From NCBI RefSeq assembly GCF_036639235.1, contig NZ_JAVWJB010000008.1, forward strand, positions 12,152 through 76,151: DNA of 64,000 nucleotides, in the 5' to 3' direction. The translations under genes were made by a program, and so were the position numbers. Positions 17,133 to 25,416 of this stretch are shown here, piece by piece. Within the stretch, counting starts at the first letter, position 1. Each line of letters starts with the position of its first letter. A model generated the notes under the pieces. That model did no database searches. It worked only from the letters and a program-made list of their open reading frames with translations, and was not told the DNA's origin. This DNA is from Clostridium_AB sp036639235. GTDB taxonomy: Bacteria; Bacillota; Clostridia; Clostridiales; Caloramatoraceae.

Positions 17133-18056
17133 TTAACAACCCTCTTCAAACAACCTTTTATAAGCTATTTTAGCAACACCAACTGCATTATCTGCACCAT
17201 ATTTACTTTTTGCAAAATGAATGTTACATAAGTTATTTCTTTTAAAATGGGCCTTCAAAAACTCACTTGAACTTACTCCACCTATAAATATTATTGGCAA
17301 TTCGTACGTTTTGATAAGAATTTCACATATCTTATGTAAAGTTTTTGAGATACATTTCATAACAGCGTATGCTATTTCCTCATTACTATACTTATTATCA
17401 AAAAATCTAATAGCCATTGTTTCTTGACCAGAAAAATTCATATTAAGTCCATTTACCTTAGATGGAATAATTAAATTCCCTATCTTCTTTAAGGCTAGCT
17501 TATCTACTTCACTTCCTGCTGGGAAACTATATCCCATTTTAACCCCTACTCTATCTACAAATTGTCCTACACTAATATCAAGACTTTCCCCTATTAAGTC
17601 TATACTATATCCACTACCTTCATCTAAAACATGTAAAACCTCTGTGGTTCCACCTGATATATGTATTGCTATAAATTCCTTAAATGACTTATTAATTGAA
17701 TTAAGTCCCGCTTCTATATGCCCCTCCTGATGAGTTGTTTCTATAAGTGGAACATTAAGTGCAGATGCTATACTTGATGCTACTGAATGCCCACCTAAAA
17801 ACACAGGCATATATGAACCCTTAACAGGTCTTGGCTTTGTGCTTACTGCTACTCCATTAACATTATGTCCCTTAATAGACTCTAGAAGTAGAGGTAAGTT
17901 CTTTATATGCTCAAAAAGGGCATCTGATTGTCTCAGACCCCTTTTTCCACTTTCAACAGAAAGCATTTTCCTATTATCAATTATAATTCCTTTTTCAGAA
18001 TATATAGCTATTGAAGTTGTGTAGTTACTTGTATCAATACCAAGCACTTTTTTCAC
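17133..18056 (-). CDS. TsaD/Kae1-like ASKHA-fold protein (paralog)
   Basis: The 307-residue product has the TsaD/Gcp fold: the N-terminal phosphate loop VLGIDTSNYTTSIAIY, the metal-binding HxxxH as H109-QEG-H113, an ATP-site HISGGTTEVL, and the C-terminal YGADNAVGVA with the third metal Asp. Canonical TsaD, which makes tRNA t6A with TsaB and TsaE, is usually about 340 aa and begins GIETSCDET; this one differs there and is shorter. Clostridia often carry such a second TsaD-like gene, so it is likely a paralog of unknown substrate. Its GTG start overlaps the nusB stop, so it is in the asp23-nusB unit. Confidence 0.8.
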   Translation of the reverse strand: MKKVLGIDTSNYTTSIAIYSEKGIIIDNRKMLSVESGKRGLRQSDALFEHIKNLPLLLESIKGHNVNGVAVSTKPRPVKGSYMPVFLGGHSVASSIASALNVPLIETTHQEGHIEAGLNSINKSFKEFIAIHISGGTTEVLHVLDEGSGYSIDLIGESLDISVGQFVDRVGVKMGYSFPAGSEVDKLALKKIGNLIIPSKVNGLNMNFSGQETMAIRFFDNKYSNEEIAYAVMKCISKTLHKICEILIKTYELPIIFIGGVSSSEFLKAHFKRNNLCNIHFAKSKYGADNAVGVAKIAYKRLFEEGC

Positions 18057-18505
18057 TACTTATCAAACTCCTTCTGTATACTTCCAAGTATTCCGTTTAC
18101 AAATGATTTTGATTTATCTTCACAGTAGATCTTAGATAATTCTAAGGCTTCATTAATAGCTGAAGCATTAGGTATATCATTTTCGCTTGTCATTTCATAT
18201 ATTGCAATTCTCATAATAGCAAGCTCTACCTTACCGATTCTAGAAACCTTCCATCCTCTTGAATACTTCTCTATATAAGAATCTATGTTATCAAGATTAG
18301 TTTCAATTCCCATAACAGTAGTTCCGATATAATCCATTTCGCTATTTGATAGCTCTAATGTATCAAACTCTGTCTCATCGTCACCTTCAAAGACTATGCT
18401 TTTTGCTTCATTATAATTATCTAAAATCTCTTGTGCTACTGCATCCTTTAAAGAAAGCTGATAAACAAGATGCATTGCTACCTCTCTAGCTTTTCTTCTA
18501 CTCAT
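18056..18505 (-). CDS. nusB: Transcription antitermination factor NusB
   Basis: RNA-binding helical protein that with NusE (S10) forms the antitermination complex on rRNA transcripts. The 149-residue protein has the N-terminal SRRKAREVAMHLVYQ and the C-terminal NASAINEALELSKIY...FVNGILG hallmarks. An acidic insert (about residues 28-50) is longer than in E. coli NusB. ATG at 18505 with GGAGGAAG. It follows asp23, a common Firmicute order. Confidence 0.95.
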   Translation of the reverse strand: MSRRKAREVAMHLVYQLSLKDAVAQEILDNYNEAKSIVFEGDDETEFDTLELSNSEMDYIGTTVMGIETNLDNIDSYIEKYSRGWKVSRIGKVELAIMRIAIYEMTSENDIPNASAINEALELSKIYCEDKSKSFVNGILGSIQKEFDK

Positions 18506-18578
18506 GTGTCTTCCTCCATTATTCTGGTATTACCCTACTGTGCATGTTATAGAATAGGTCTAAACGTATTTTTACTCA

Positions 18579-18608
18579 AATTAACCCTCTGCAAACAGAG
18601 GGTTAATT
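18579..18608 (-). terminator. Hairpin after asp23 (terminator or attenuator before nusB)
   Basis: A perfect 13-bp stem AATTAACCCTCTG / CAGAGGGTTAATT with a 4-nt loop, 10 nt after the asp23 stop. The T tract on the minus strand is weak, so partial readthrough into nusB is likely. Confidence 0.6.
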
Positions 18609-18617
18609 ATGAATTAA

Positions 18618-18983
18618 TTATTTATCTTTGTCTTCCTTTGGCATAGTAATGCCTTGTACATGTACGTTAACACATGCTACTGAAAGACCTGACATAGTCT
18701 CAACTGATTTCTTTACGTTACTTTGTACCTTTGACGCTACATCAAGTATCTTTTCGCCATACTCAATTACTAAATGTATATCAATAGTAGCATCATCTTC
18801 GCCAACTTGAACCTTTACTCCCTTAGTAGAGCTCTTAACTCCAAGTTTCTCTGTAAAGTCTTTACCACCTAGTGATGCTACTCCCTTAACTTCTGAAGCA
18901 GCCATTGAAGCTATTACTGTTATAACATCTGAAGCGATTCTAACTGACCCAATTTCTTCAGTTACGTTTATGTTTTCTTCCAT
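18618..18983 (-). CDS. Asp23/Gls24 family envelope stress protein
   Basis: Small cytosolic protein of the alkaline-shock (Asp23/DUF322) family; YqhY-type members sit next to nusB and affect lipid metabolism in Bacillus. Seen: IASDVITVIASMAASEVKGVASL at the N-terminus and the YGEKILDVASKVQ segment followed by VACVNVHVQGI. The ATG at 18983 (121 aa) is chosen because GGGAGG precedes it; the GTG at 18992 would overlap the ribosome site. A strong sigma-A promoter lies upstream at 19024-19052. Confidence 0.9.
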   Translation of the reverse strand: MEENINVTEEIGSVRIASDVITVIASMAASEVKGVASLGGKDFTEKLGVKSSTKGVKVQVGEDDATIDIHLVIEYGEKILDVASKVQSNVKKSVETMSGLSVACVNVHVQGITMPKEDKDK

Positions 18984-19023
18984 TATATACACCTCCCAAA
19001 TAGGAATCGGATATTTTAAGGTT

Positions 19024-19052
19024 ATTATATCAGAAAAAACTTTAATTTACAA
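19024..19052 (-). promoter_or_regulatory. Sigma-A promoter for asp23-nusB
   Basis: Minus strand TTGTAA (19047-19052), 17-nt spacer, TATAAT (19024-19029), about 45 nt before the asp23 ATG. Confidence 0.65.
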
Positions 19053-19093
19053 AGTTTAATATGCTTTATATAGTATTTTGCACATAATCCTTA

Positions 19094-19123
19094 TAAAAAA
19101 TACGCCTAACTAGTAGGCGTATT
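19094..19123 (-). terminator. Terminator of the spoIIIA operon
   Basis: Stem AATACGCCTA / TAGGCGTATT followed by TTTTT on the minus strand, 8 nt after the spoIIIAH stop. Confidence 0.85.
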
Positions 19124-19130
19124 ATATGTA

Positions 19131-19649
19131 TTATTGGTTTTGCTTAACAATAATCCCTGTTGGAGCTACTCCACTAGCCCTTACAGCAATATCTTTAATT
19201 TGGTTAACTCTTTCTCCATTTAACTTATCTTGGCTCTTAACGCAAATCTCAACACCATTATCATCAATTATGCAAAGAGCTTCTTCAAAGCCTTTTTCCT
19301 TAACCATAGTTTCGATTTTAGTTTCTTTTTCACCCTTTTCAATTATGCTCATAAGTTTTCTTGTAGCCTTTTCCTTTGACTCCTTAGTTGCATTTTTATT
19401 GTTGATTATGCTTTCAAGTTCTTGCTTCATTGTTGTTCTTTGATTTTCTCTAGCCATTCTTCCCTCTGCAAAAAAGTTCTTAGTTGTTTCCTTTTTCATA
19501 CCTAAAGTTTCAGTGATCTCTGTTTCAGGCTTAAGGACCATATCTGTATCTTTAAAAGAATCGTTAAACTCTTTAGCAAAGAAACTCGCACATCCTATAA
19601 GTCCTATTAACACTGCAATTATTACTGTTTGTTTTTTAAAATTTGGCAT
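19131..19649 (-). CDS. spoIIIAH: Stage III sporulation protein AH
   Basis: Mother-cell half of the SpoIIQ-SpoIIIAH zipper that bridges the intermembrane space during engulfment and forms a ring of the feeding-tube channel. One membrane segment (about residues 8-25, QTVIIAVLIGLIG), then an extracytoplasmic region with a charged helix rich in Lys and Glu and a YscJ/FliF-like C-terminal domain. Start ATG at 19649 (172 aa) preceded by AAGGTGGGG; the upstream in-frame GTG at 19661 is inside that site. Last gene of the spoIIIA operon. Confidence 0.93.
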   Translation of the reverse strand: MPNFKKQTVIIAVLIGLIGCASFFAKEFNDSFKDTDMVLKPETEITETLGMKKETTKNFFAEGRMARENQRTTMKQELESIINNKNATKESKEKATRKLMSIIEKGEKETKIETMVKEKGFEEALCIIDDNGVEICVKSQDKLNGERVNQIKDIAVRASGVAPTGIIVKQNQ

Positions 19650-19709
19650 TAATAACCCCACCTTCCATTATGTTTAATAAATTATATGTAAAGTTAAGAT
19701 GATATATTC

Positions 19710-20342
19710 TTAACTTTTTTTCATAGGAGCAACAAAAACTTTATTTGCTGGTAAATTTAAAAGTGTTTTAACTGCACCTATAACATCCTCCTTAACTGAG
19801 GAATTTGTAGCACCCTCTGCAACAATCATAACCCCACCTATAGTTGGCCTTACTTCCTTAACTATTAAGGCTTTACTCTTAGATGATTCTCCTGTTGTAA
19901 CAACAGTGCTTGACTTATTATTTTCTGTAATGGTACGAACTCCGCCTTCCTTATCCTTTTCCTCAGTTTTTTTGTTACTATCATTACTATTTACAGCAGG
20001 AATACTTTCACTACTTCCCTCAAAATAAATAGCAACTGTAACCTTACCCACTCCTGCAATTTGATTTAATGTATTTTCAACATCCTTCTTTAGTTTTTCC
20101 TCGTAATCCTTAACTCCAGTTGTTTGCTGACTTTCACTTGATGTAACCTCAACCTCACTATCCTCAACTATTTCCTTAGCAGGCTTATCTATACTCTTTT
20201 TATCACTATTTATATTTAATAGCCCTGCTCCCGTTTTACCTACTAACATAAATAAAACACCAAGCACTAAAAAGAAGGCAACATTAGTAAAAAATTTCTT
20301 AGGATCTTCATAAAGCTTTTTTAGATATTCTTTAATTTTCAT
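19710..20342 (-). CDS. spoIIIAG: Stage III sporulation protein AG
   Basis: Ring-forming component of the SpoIIIA-SpoIIQ channel. One membrane segment at about residues 20-42 (FLVLGVLFMLVGKTGAG), then a low-complexity linker rich in Ser, Glu and Lys and a ring-building domain with NQIAGVGKVTVAIYFEG and KVRPTIGGVMIVAEGA-type sequence. 210 aa. Start ATG at 20342 after AAGGAGAAGG. Confidence 0.93.
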   Translation of the reverse strand: MKIKEYLKKLYEDPKKFFTNVAFFLVLGVLFMLVGKTGAGLLNINSDKKSIDKPAKEIVEDSEVEVTSSESQQTTGVKDYEEKLKKDVENTLNQIAGVGKVTVAIYFEGSSESIPAVNSNDSNKKTEEKDKEGGVRTITENNKSSTVVTTGESSKSKALIVKEVRPTIGGVMIVAEGATNSSVKEDVIGAVKTLLNLPANKVFVAPMKKS

Positions 20343-20352
20343 ACCCTTCTCC

Positions 20353-20922
20353 TTACTTTATAAACTTAACCTCAGATGCTGATATATTAAAGTCATTTTT
20401 AAGCACCCTTAAAACATCAGGGTCACTTTCTGCTACTTCTTTCTTCTCTTTCCCAATCACTACTTCCTCAACTGTAGATACAGCCATTTCGCCTTGGGTT
20501 TTCCTAAGGGTTATATTTTTAACTCCCTCATATCCACTTCCCATATTGGTATTTTTAAGACTTATTGAAACAACTTCATAATCCTTACCTGTTTGACTTT
20601 TTATTTGCTGCTTTATATTTGTTTTAAAACTAACACTAAAAGCCTCTATTGTTTTTTTATCAAACTGCTTCTTAGCCTTTTCACTATCTACTTTTTCATA
20701 ATTATTAAGTGATGCTGTGTACTTGTCCATCATATCCCCAACATTAAAATCGTTATGTATAACCTTAAATATTGGAGTAAGAACCACTATCATAATCAAA
20801 AGTCCAGTTCCTATTTTTACATACTTTTTTATAGGATTGTCTGGGAGTATTAACTCTACTATTGTTATAAAAAGTACAGTTGTAACAACCGACATTATCC
20901 ATTCTCTAAAAAAATCTATCAT
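20353..20922 (-). CDS. spoIIIAF: Stage III sporulation protein AF
   Basis: Membrane component of the SpoIIIA complex. Two N-terminal membrane segments (about residues 7-27, 35-55) with the family signature LILPDNPIKKYVKIGTGLL, then an extracytoplasmic domain that is related to the ring-building fold of AG and AH. 189 aa; ends 10 nt before spoIIIAG. Confidence 0.92.
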   Translation of the reverse strand: MIDFFREWIMSVVTTVLFITIVELILPDNPIKKYVKIGTGLLIMIVVLTPIFKVIHNDFNVGDMMDKYTASLNNYEKVDSEKAKKQFDKKTIEAFSVSFKTNIKQQIKSQTGKDYEVVSISLKNTNMGSGYEGVKNITLRKTQGEMAVSTVEEVVIGKEKKEVAESDPDVLRVLKNDFNISASEVKFIK

Positions 20923-20928
20923 TAATTA

Positions 20929-22071
20929 TCACCCTACAGTCATGATCAACCTTCCTGTGGTTGTTATTATTGTTATCATTATGAAAAACATTATGGCAAC
21001 ACATAGAAGACTTGAGAAAATAACAGTAAAACTTCCACCAACACTACTTAAACAGTCTATTATTTTTCTATCAACTACAGGCTCCATAACTGAAGCTACA
21101 AATTTATATATAAGTGTAATTATCATTATTTTGAGTAATGGGAAAATACAAATAAATATCATTATAATAAGCCCTACTATACTTAATGCATCCTTAAGAA
21201 CTACAGAATAGCCAACTACTGTTGTTATTGCGTCTGATAAGGACTTCCCAACTAGTGGTATAAAATTATCAACAAAGAACCTTGTGGTTTTAAGTGTTAC
21301 TGCATCCATTGTTGCTGCTGTAGAGCTTCTTATTGTCATCATAGTTATAAATATTGTCATTATAAATCCTAGTGCCCAAAGACTTACCTGCTTTATTAAT
21401 GATGCAAGCTTTTTAACCTTAGGTTCATCACTTAAGCTGTTTACAATATTTAAGGCTACAACACATGCAGTACAAGGAATAATAAACCCCTTAATTACTG
21501 TGCTAAATATACTTATAACAATCATCATTACAGGGTCTAATGTTGCAGCTGACACTACTCCACCGGTTCCTGCTATTAACATCATAAGAGGAGGTATTAA
21601 TATACATATAAATTCCATCATCTTATCTATAGTGTTTATTGCAAGGTTATATACAAGTAAAAAGCTTTTTACTATTATCATTATTAAGGTAAATATACAG
21701 GCATAATGTGCAACTTTACCTATACTACTTTCATTAAATGCAGATTGTATGTTTTGGAGCACTGCACTTAAAATTCCAAGTATTAAAAGTTCTACTAAAA
21801 GCCTTGAACTTGCTACTACTTCCTTAACTATAACCTTACCTAGGGAAGCAAATGCTTCCTTTACAGTTCCAGAAAAGGAACCTGTCTCTTGATATGTAGC
21901 TACAATCTCTTTAATACTAAATTCCGGTATGTAGTCTGAACTTTCCTTAAGATCATTGGCAAAATCTTCTATTCTCTTAAGGTCAACTCCACCATCTTCA
22001 TATGCATATACCTTAGACGGTAAAGCCAAGAGTATAACTGCTATGAAAAGTCCAATTATTATCTTTTTCAT
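20929..22071 (-). CDS. spoIIIAE: Stage III sporulation protein AE
   Basis: Large polytopic membrane subunit of the SpoIIIA complex. A cleavable-looking signal (IIIGLFIAVILLALPSKVYA) is followed by an outside domain to about residue 85 and roughly seven membrane segments. The motif TIRSSTAATMDAVTLKT and FVDNFIPLVGKSLSDA are typical. I choose ATG at 22071 (380 aa), with GGGTGG just upstream, over GTG at 22080. Confidence 0.95.
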   Translation of the reverse strand: MKKIIIGLFIAVILLALPSKVYAYEDGGVDLKRIEDFANDLKESSDYIPEFSIKEIVATYQETGSFSGTVKEAFASLGKVIVKEVVASSRLLVELLILGILSAVLQNIQSAFNESSIGKVAHYACIFTLIMIIVKSFLLVYNLAINTIDKMMEFICILIPPLMMLIAGTGGVVSAATLDPVMMIVISIFSTVIKGFIIPCTACVVALNIVNSLSDEPKVKKLASLIKQVSLWALGFIMTIFITMMTIRSSTAATMDAVTLKTTRFFVDNFIPLVGKSLSDAITTVVGYSVVLKDALSIVGLIIMIFICIFPLLKIMIITLIYKFVASVMEPVVDRKIIDCLSSVGGSFTVIFSSLLCVAIMFFIMITIITTTGRLIMTVG

Positions 22072-22081
22072 ACTAACCACC

Positions 22082-22468
22082 CTAAGGTAATATTTTCACT
22101 ACCAAATCCATTACTGCCATAAGTATTGGTATTGATAAGGATATTATTATTATCTTTCCTGCAAACTCTATTTTTGAGGCTATTGATGATTGACCTGCAT
22201 CTCTACATATTTCTACTCCAAAGGAGGCTAGATAAGCAACTCCAATAATTTTAAGAACTATATTTAAATAGGCCATATCAATATTAACTCTTTGTGATAT
22301 TTGCTGAAGAGCCTGAACCACAACTGTAAGCTTTGTTACCATAAACAAAAATATTATTATTCCAGCTGCTAAACTTAATTGAAGGGCAAGTTCAGGTCTT
22401 TGATCCTTTAAAAAAACTACTATTATCGTAGCTACTATTCCTATAACTACAACTTGTCCTATTTCCAT
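22082..22468 (-). CDS. spoIIIAD: Stage III sporulation protein AD
   Basis: Small membrane subunit of the SpoIIIA complex; 128 aa with about four membrane segments. Family features include ARG-free polar points such as KLTVVVQALQQISQRVNID and YLASFGVEICRDAGQSSIASKIEFAGK. Ends 10 nt before the spoIIIAE ATG and starts 11 nt after spoIIIAC. Confidence 0.94.
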   Translation of the reverse strand: MEIGQVVVIGIVATIIVVFLKDQRPELALQLSLAAGIIIFLFMVTKLTVVVQALQQISQRVNIDMAYLNIVLKIIGVAYLASFGVEICRDAGQSSIASKIEFAGKIIIISLSIPILMAVMDLVVKILP

Positions 22469-22479
22469 TTAATCCCCCT

Positions 22480-22674
22480 CTAAAACTGGAACATTGATCT
22501 TACGTCAGTAAATAACTGTGTTATTAAACCAAGCACTAATAAAAGCACTGTAACAAGTCCTACTATTACAAGCATGGTTCCCTGTTCCTTTCTTCCCATT
22601 CCATCAAGTAGCCTATCAAGGACAGCAACAACAACTCCAATTGCTGCTATTTGAAAAATTAGTGTAACGTCCAC
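22480..22674 (-). CDS. spoIIIAC: Stage III sporulation protein AC
   Basis: Small (64 aa) two-pass membrane subunit of the SpoIIIA complex, with the charged loop VLDRLLDGMGRKEQG between segments at about residues 5-20 and 33-55. GTG start at 22674 after AGGTGG. Confidence 0.93.
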   Translation of the reverse strand: MDVTLIFQIAAIGVVVAVLDRLLDGMGRKEQGTMLVIVGLVTVLLLVLGLITQLFTDVRSMFQF

Positions 22675-22692
22675 TTTACCACCTCTTTCATA

Positions 22693-23211
22693 TTAGATTA
22701 AAACTATTACAACTAATAAGCCTGAGCAAATACCTAGGTATTTATATAGCTTTTCATTTTTATTCATTATTTCCTCTGCTCGTTTTTCAAAGGCTTCAAA
22801 CTTTTTCATTGTTATATTAAAACTAGTTTTTTGACTCTCACTATCACTAGATTCTAAGGACTTTAAAAATGATGATATAGTATCTATCTCATCACCTTCA
22901 AGCATTAAAGGCTTTTTATATGTATTCATTGTAAGGGTAAACCCTTCTTGTATACCCTCAACTTCCCTTTTATACAGTGATTTCGAAAACTCCTTAAAAA
23001 ATCTACCTACATTCCCATCTGTTTTTTCACCTACATAATCAAGTGCTTCAATCAAGGGCGATGATGAATATAGTATTTCTGACTGGAGCATTGTAAGTGC
23101 ATATTGAAAGTCCCTAATTATCTTTACTCTATAGGAGAACCCCCTTGCATAATAAAACCCAACTAGTGTAGTTGAAAGTATTATCATTGCTGACCCAATA
23201 ATTGATAACAT
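22693..23211 (-). CDS. spoIIIAB: Stage III sporulation protein AB
   Basis: Membrane-anchored helical subunit related to type II secretion F-domain proteins; thought to link the SpoIIIAA ATPase to the membrane complex. N-terminal membrane segment (residues 3-22), cytoplasmic helices with YALTMLQSEILYSSSPL and a C-terminal membrane segment (about 157-171). 172 aa, normal for the family. Confidence 0.93.
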   Translation of the reverse strand: MLSIIGSAMIILSTTLVGFYYARGFSYRVKIIRDFQYALTMLQSEILYSSSPLIEALDYVGEKTDGNVGRFFKEFSKSLYKREVEGIQEGFTLTMNTYKKPLMLEGDEIDTISSFLKSLESSDSESQKTSFNITMKKFEAFEKRAEEIMNKNEKLYKYLGICSGLLVVIVLI

Positions 23212-23223
23212 CTTCCCTCCTCC

Positions 23224-24186
23224 TTATATACTTATAATTTCTTCAATTGTACCTGGCCCCTTTTTTCTACTAAGGGTTACAACGTATTTAAACTCACCCT
23301 TTTCAATTAATCTACCTACATATGCTCTTTTACAAATCTCATCGTAGCTACTTCCATGTACAGTAGCAATTATTTTGACTCCTGCATTAATAGCATCTTG
23401 TATTGCAATAGAATCCTCTTCGCTTCCTATCTCATCAACAGCAATTATTTCAGGTGACATACTACGAAGCAGCATTGTCATTCCAATGCTCTTTGGGCAG
23501 CTATCTAAAATATCTGTTCTTGACCCTACGTCTCTTTGGGCAACTCCCATATAAGACCCTGCAATTTCAGACCTTTCATCAACAAGTCCAACCCTATGTC
23601 CCCTTAAATTACACTCTGAAACACCACTACTTAAATTTCTTATAAGATCTCTTAAAAGAGTAGTTTTTCCACATCCCGGTGGAGACACTATTAATGTATG
23701 TTTTATGTCTCCTTGATATAACCTATTTATTAAATTTATTGAACATCCTTTAATTTCTCTTGCCATTCTTATGTTTAGTGAAGATAAGTTCTTTATTGTT
23801 TTTATTTTTTTATTTTCACATACAACTCTTCCTGTCATTCCAACTCTATGTCCACCCTTAATTGTAATAAATCCCTGTTTAATATCCTCCTCAACAGCAT
23901 AAAGAGAAAAACTACTCATTAGCTGTATACACTTATCTATATCCTGTTTATTAACTATTAAATTTCCTGCAACAAACCTTGATAATGTACCATTATCACT
24001 TAAAAAATAATCACTTCCAGCTATAACAACCATTAATGGTCTATTAACCCTTATTCTTATTTCCTCTAATTTTTCTAGATAATCTAAACTTATTTTCTTA
24101 ATAGGTGAAGATATACTCTCAGGAAGAGCAGATAAAACATCATGGTGTAAATCCAGCTTAGATTTTTCATTAATATGTACTGCCAA
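23224..24186 (-). CDS. spoIIIAA: Stage III sporulation protein AA, secretion-type ATPase
   Basis: Mother-cell ATPase that powers the SpoIIIA-SpoIIQ channel. Walker A SPPGCGKTTLLRDLI at about residue 172, VDERSEIAGSYMG, and Walker B IIAVDEIGSEED near residue 254, all as in the VirB11/GspE-related family. Length 320 aa. The start is TTG at 24186, 7 nt after GGAGGGG. It is the first gene of the eight-gene operon. A sequence resembling a sigma-E promoter (ATCATAAT ... CGTAATAT, about 24214-24240) precedes it, as expected for mother-cell expression. Confidence 0.95.
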   Translation of the reverse strand: MAVHINEKSKLDLHHDVLSALPESISSPIKKISLDYLEKLEEIRIRVNRPLMVVIAGSDYFLSDNGTLSRFVAGNLIVNKQDIDKCIQLMSSFSLYAVEEDIKQGFITIKGGHRVGMTGRVVCENKKIKTIKNLSSLNIRMAREIKGCSINLINRLYQGDIKHTLIVSPPGCGKTTLLRDLIRNLSSGVSECNLRGHRVGLVDERSEIAGSYMGVAQRDVGSRTDILDSCPKSIGMTMLLRSMSPEIIAVDEIGSEEDSIAIQDAINAGVKIIATVHGSSYDEICKRAYVGRLIEKGEFKYVVTLSRKKGPGTIEEIISI

Positions 24187-24238
24187 CTAATCCCCTCCTT
24201 CATAATAAATATATATTACGTAAAGTAGAGTATTATGA

Positions 24239-24282
24239 TAAAAAAAATAACACCTAATAAAAATTAGGTGTTATTTTTTTTA
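24239..24282. terminator. Terminator between the Cys-rich gene and spoIIIAA
   Basis: A perfect 13-bp stem AATAACACCTAAT / ATTAGGTGTTATT flanked by A and T runs on both sides. It serves the minus-strand gene ending at 24296 and isolates the spoIIIA operon. Confidence 0.9.
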
Positions 24283-24295
24283 TGTAATTTAGTTA

Positions 24296-24739
24296 TTACT
24301 CGCAGTCATCACATGTGCAGTCGCAGCCGCCGCATGAAGTCTCAAAGCTAATTGCTTCATCACAGTTTGGGCAATGTAGTTCATCTTCTTCTTCAAACAT
24401 ACCCTCATCAAGATAAATCTTATCCCCACAGTTTGGGCAGTCTATATCTACATATCCATCTTCATCATATTCGTCATACTCATCGTGGCATCCACATCCA
24501 CATCCGTCTTCTTCATCTTCAAATAGAACTTCTTCTACCTCAAGTAAAGCTTCGTCAATTGACTCAACGTAAGAATCAAGTTCATCATATGATTCGTTGA
24601 TTTCTCTCATATCAAGAGCCATTTCCTCTAACATATCAACTATAGCAACTAGGACCTTTCCTTCCTTAGTTCCCTCTGATATTTCCAGACCATCACAAAG
24701 TCCCTTAAGGTATGCTGCTTTTTTAATTAGGTTATCCAT
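24296..24739 (-). CDS. CD1247-type acidic zinc-ribbon protein, unknown function
   Basis: The 147-residue protein begins with a helical acidic domain (residues 1-75, AAYLKGLCDGLEI near the start) that I recall as the CD1247 N-terminal domain of clostridia. It continues with a Cys-cluster (DGCGCGCHDEYDEYDEDG), a zinc ribbon of CPNCG and CPNCD pairs (about residues 100-130), and a Cys-rich C-terminus (CGGCDCTCDDCE). It has no recognisable catalytic motif. Many Cys and Asp/Glu suggest metal binding. It lies between efp and spoIIIAA with terminators on both sides, so it is likely transcribed partly from its own promoter. Confidence 0.8.
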   Translation of the reverse strand: MDNLIKKAAYLKGLCDGLEISEGTKEGKVLVAIVDMLEEMALDMREINESYDELDSYVESIDEALLEVEEVLFEDEEDGCGCGCHDEYDEYDEDGYVDIDCPNCGDKIYLDEGMFEEEDELHCPNCDEAISFETSCGGCDCTCDDCE

Positions 24740-24753
24740 AATATTCCCTCCTT

Positions 24754-24785
24754 ATAAAAAAATATTGACCACGAAGGTCAATATT
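24754..24785 (-). terminator. Terminator after efp
   Basis: Stem AATATTGACC / GGTCAATATT, 5-nt loop, with a T run on the minus strand, 8 nt after the efp stop. Confidence 0.85.
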
Positions 24786-24793
24786 ATTATTAA

Positions 24794-25351
24794 CTATGCA
24801 CGTGACATGTAGTCTCCACTTCTAGTGTCGATTCTGATCTTGTCACCTTGGTTGATGAATATAGGAACATTAAATACAGCTCCAGTTTCAACAGTTGCAG
24901 GCTTAGTAACGTTAGTTGCAGTATCACCCTTAACTCCTGGTTCTGTTTCAACTACTTCAAGCTCAACAAAGTTAGGAGCTTCAACTGAGAATGACTCACC
25001 CTTGTAGAACTTTATAATAGCAAATTCATTTTCTTTAATGTACTTAATAGCATCTTCAACCTTTGAGTACTCTAAAGGTACTTGATCAAAACTTTGCATG
25101 TCCATGAAGTAGTATAACTCTCCATCGTTGTATAAGTATTGCATTTCTTTTCTTTCGATAATAGCTTCTGGGTACTTTTCAGTTGGGTTGAAAGTTCTTT
25201 CGTTAACTGCTCCAGTTATAACGTTTCTTGTTTTAGTTCTTACGAAAGCAGCACCCTTTCCTGGCTTAACATGCATAAAGTCAATTATAGTAAATACTTG
25301 ACCATCCATCTCGAATGTACTACCTTTTCTAAAATCTCCTGCTGTAATCAT
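24794..25351 (-). CDS. efp: Translation elongation factor P
   Basis: Relieves ribosome stalling at polyproline stretches. Three beta-barrel domains; the modification loop HVKPGKGAAFVRTK places Lys32 at the tip, the position that is 5-aminopentanolylated in Bacillus subtilis EF-P. C-terminal signature FINQGDKIRIDTRSGDYMSR is complete. 185 aa, ATG at 25351 after GGAGGG. It follows pepQ, the common Firmicute order. Confidence 0.97.
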   Translation of the reverse strand: MITAGDFRKGSTFEMDGQVFTIIDFMHVKPGKGAAFVRTKTRNVITGAVNERTFNPTEKYPEAIIERKEMQYLYNDGELYYFMDMQSFDQVPLEYSKVEDAIKYIKENEFAIIKFYKGESFSVEAPNFVELEVVETEPGVKGDTATNVTKPATVETGAVFNVPIFINQGDKIRIDTRSGDYMSRA

Positions 25352-25416
25352 GTATAATATCCCTCCATCTAGTAATTATTAACATTTTAAATATAAATAT
25401 ACATACTACTAAAAAA

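Noticed and set aside
20717..21211. 164-aa plus-strand frame over spoIIIAF/AE
   Set aside because: Antisense; spans two genes with clear family features.
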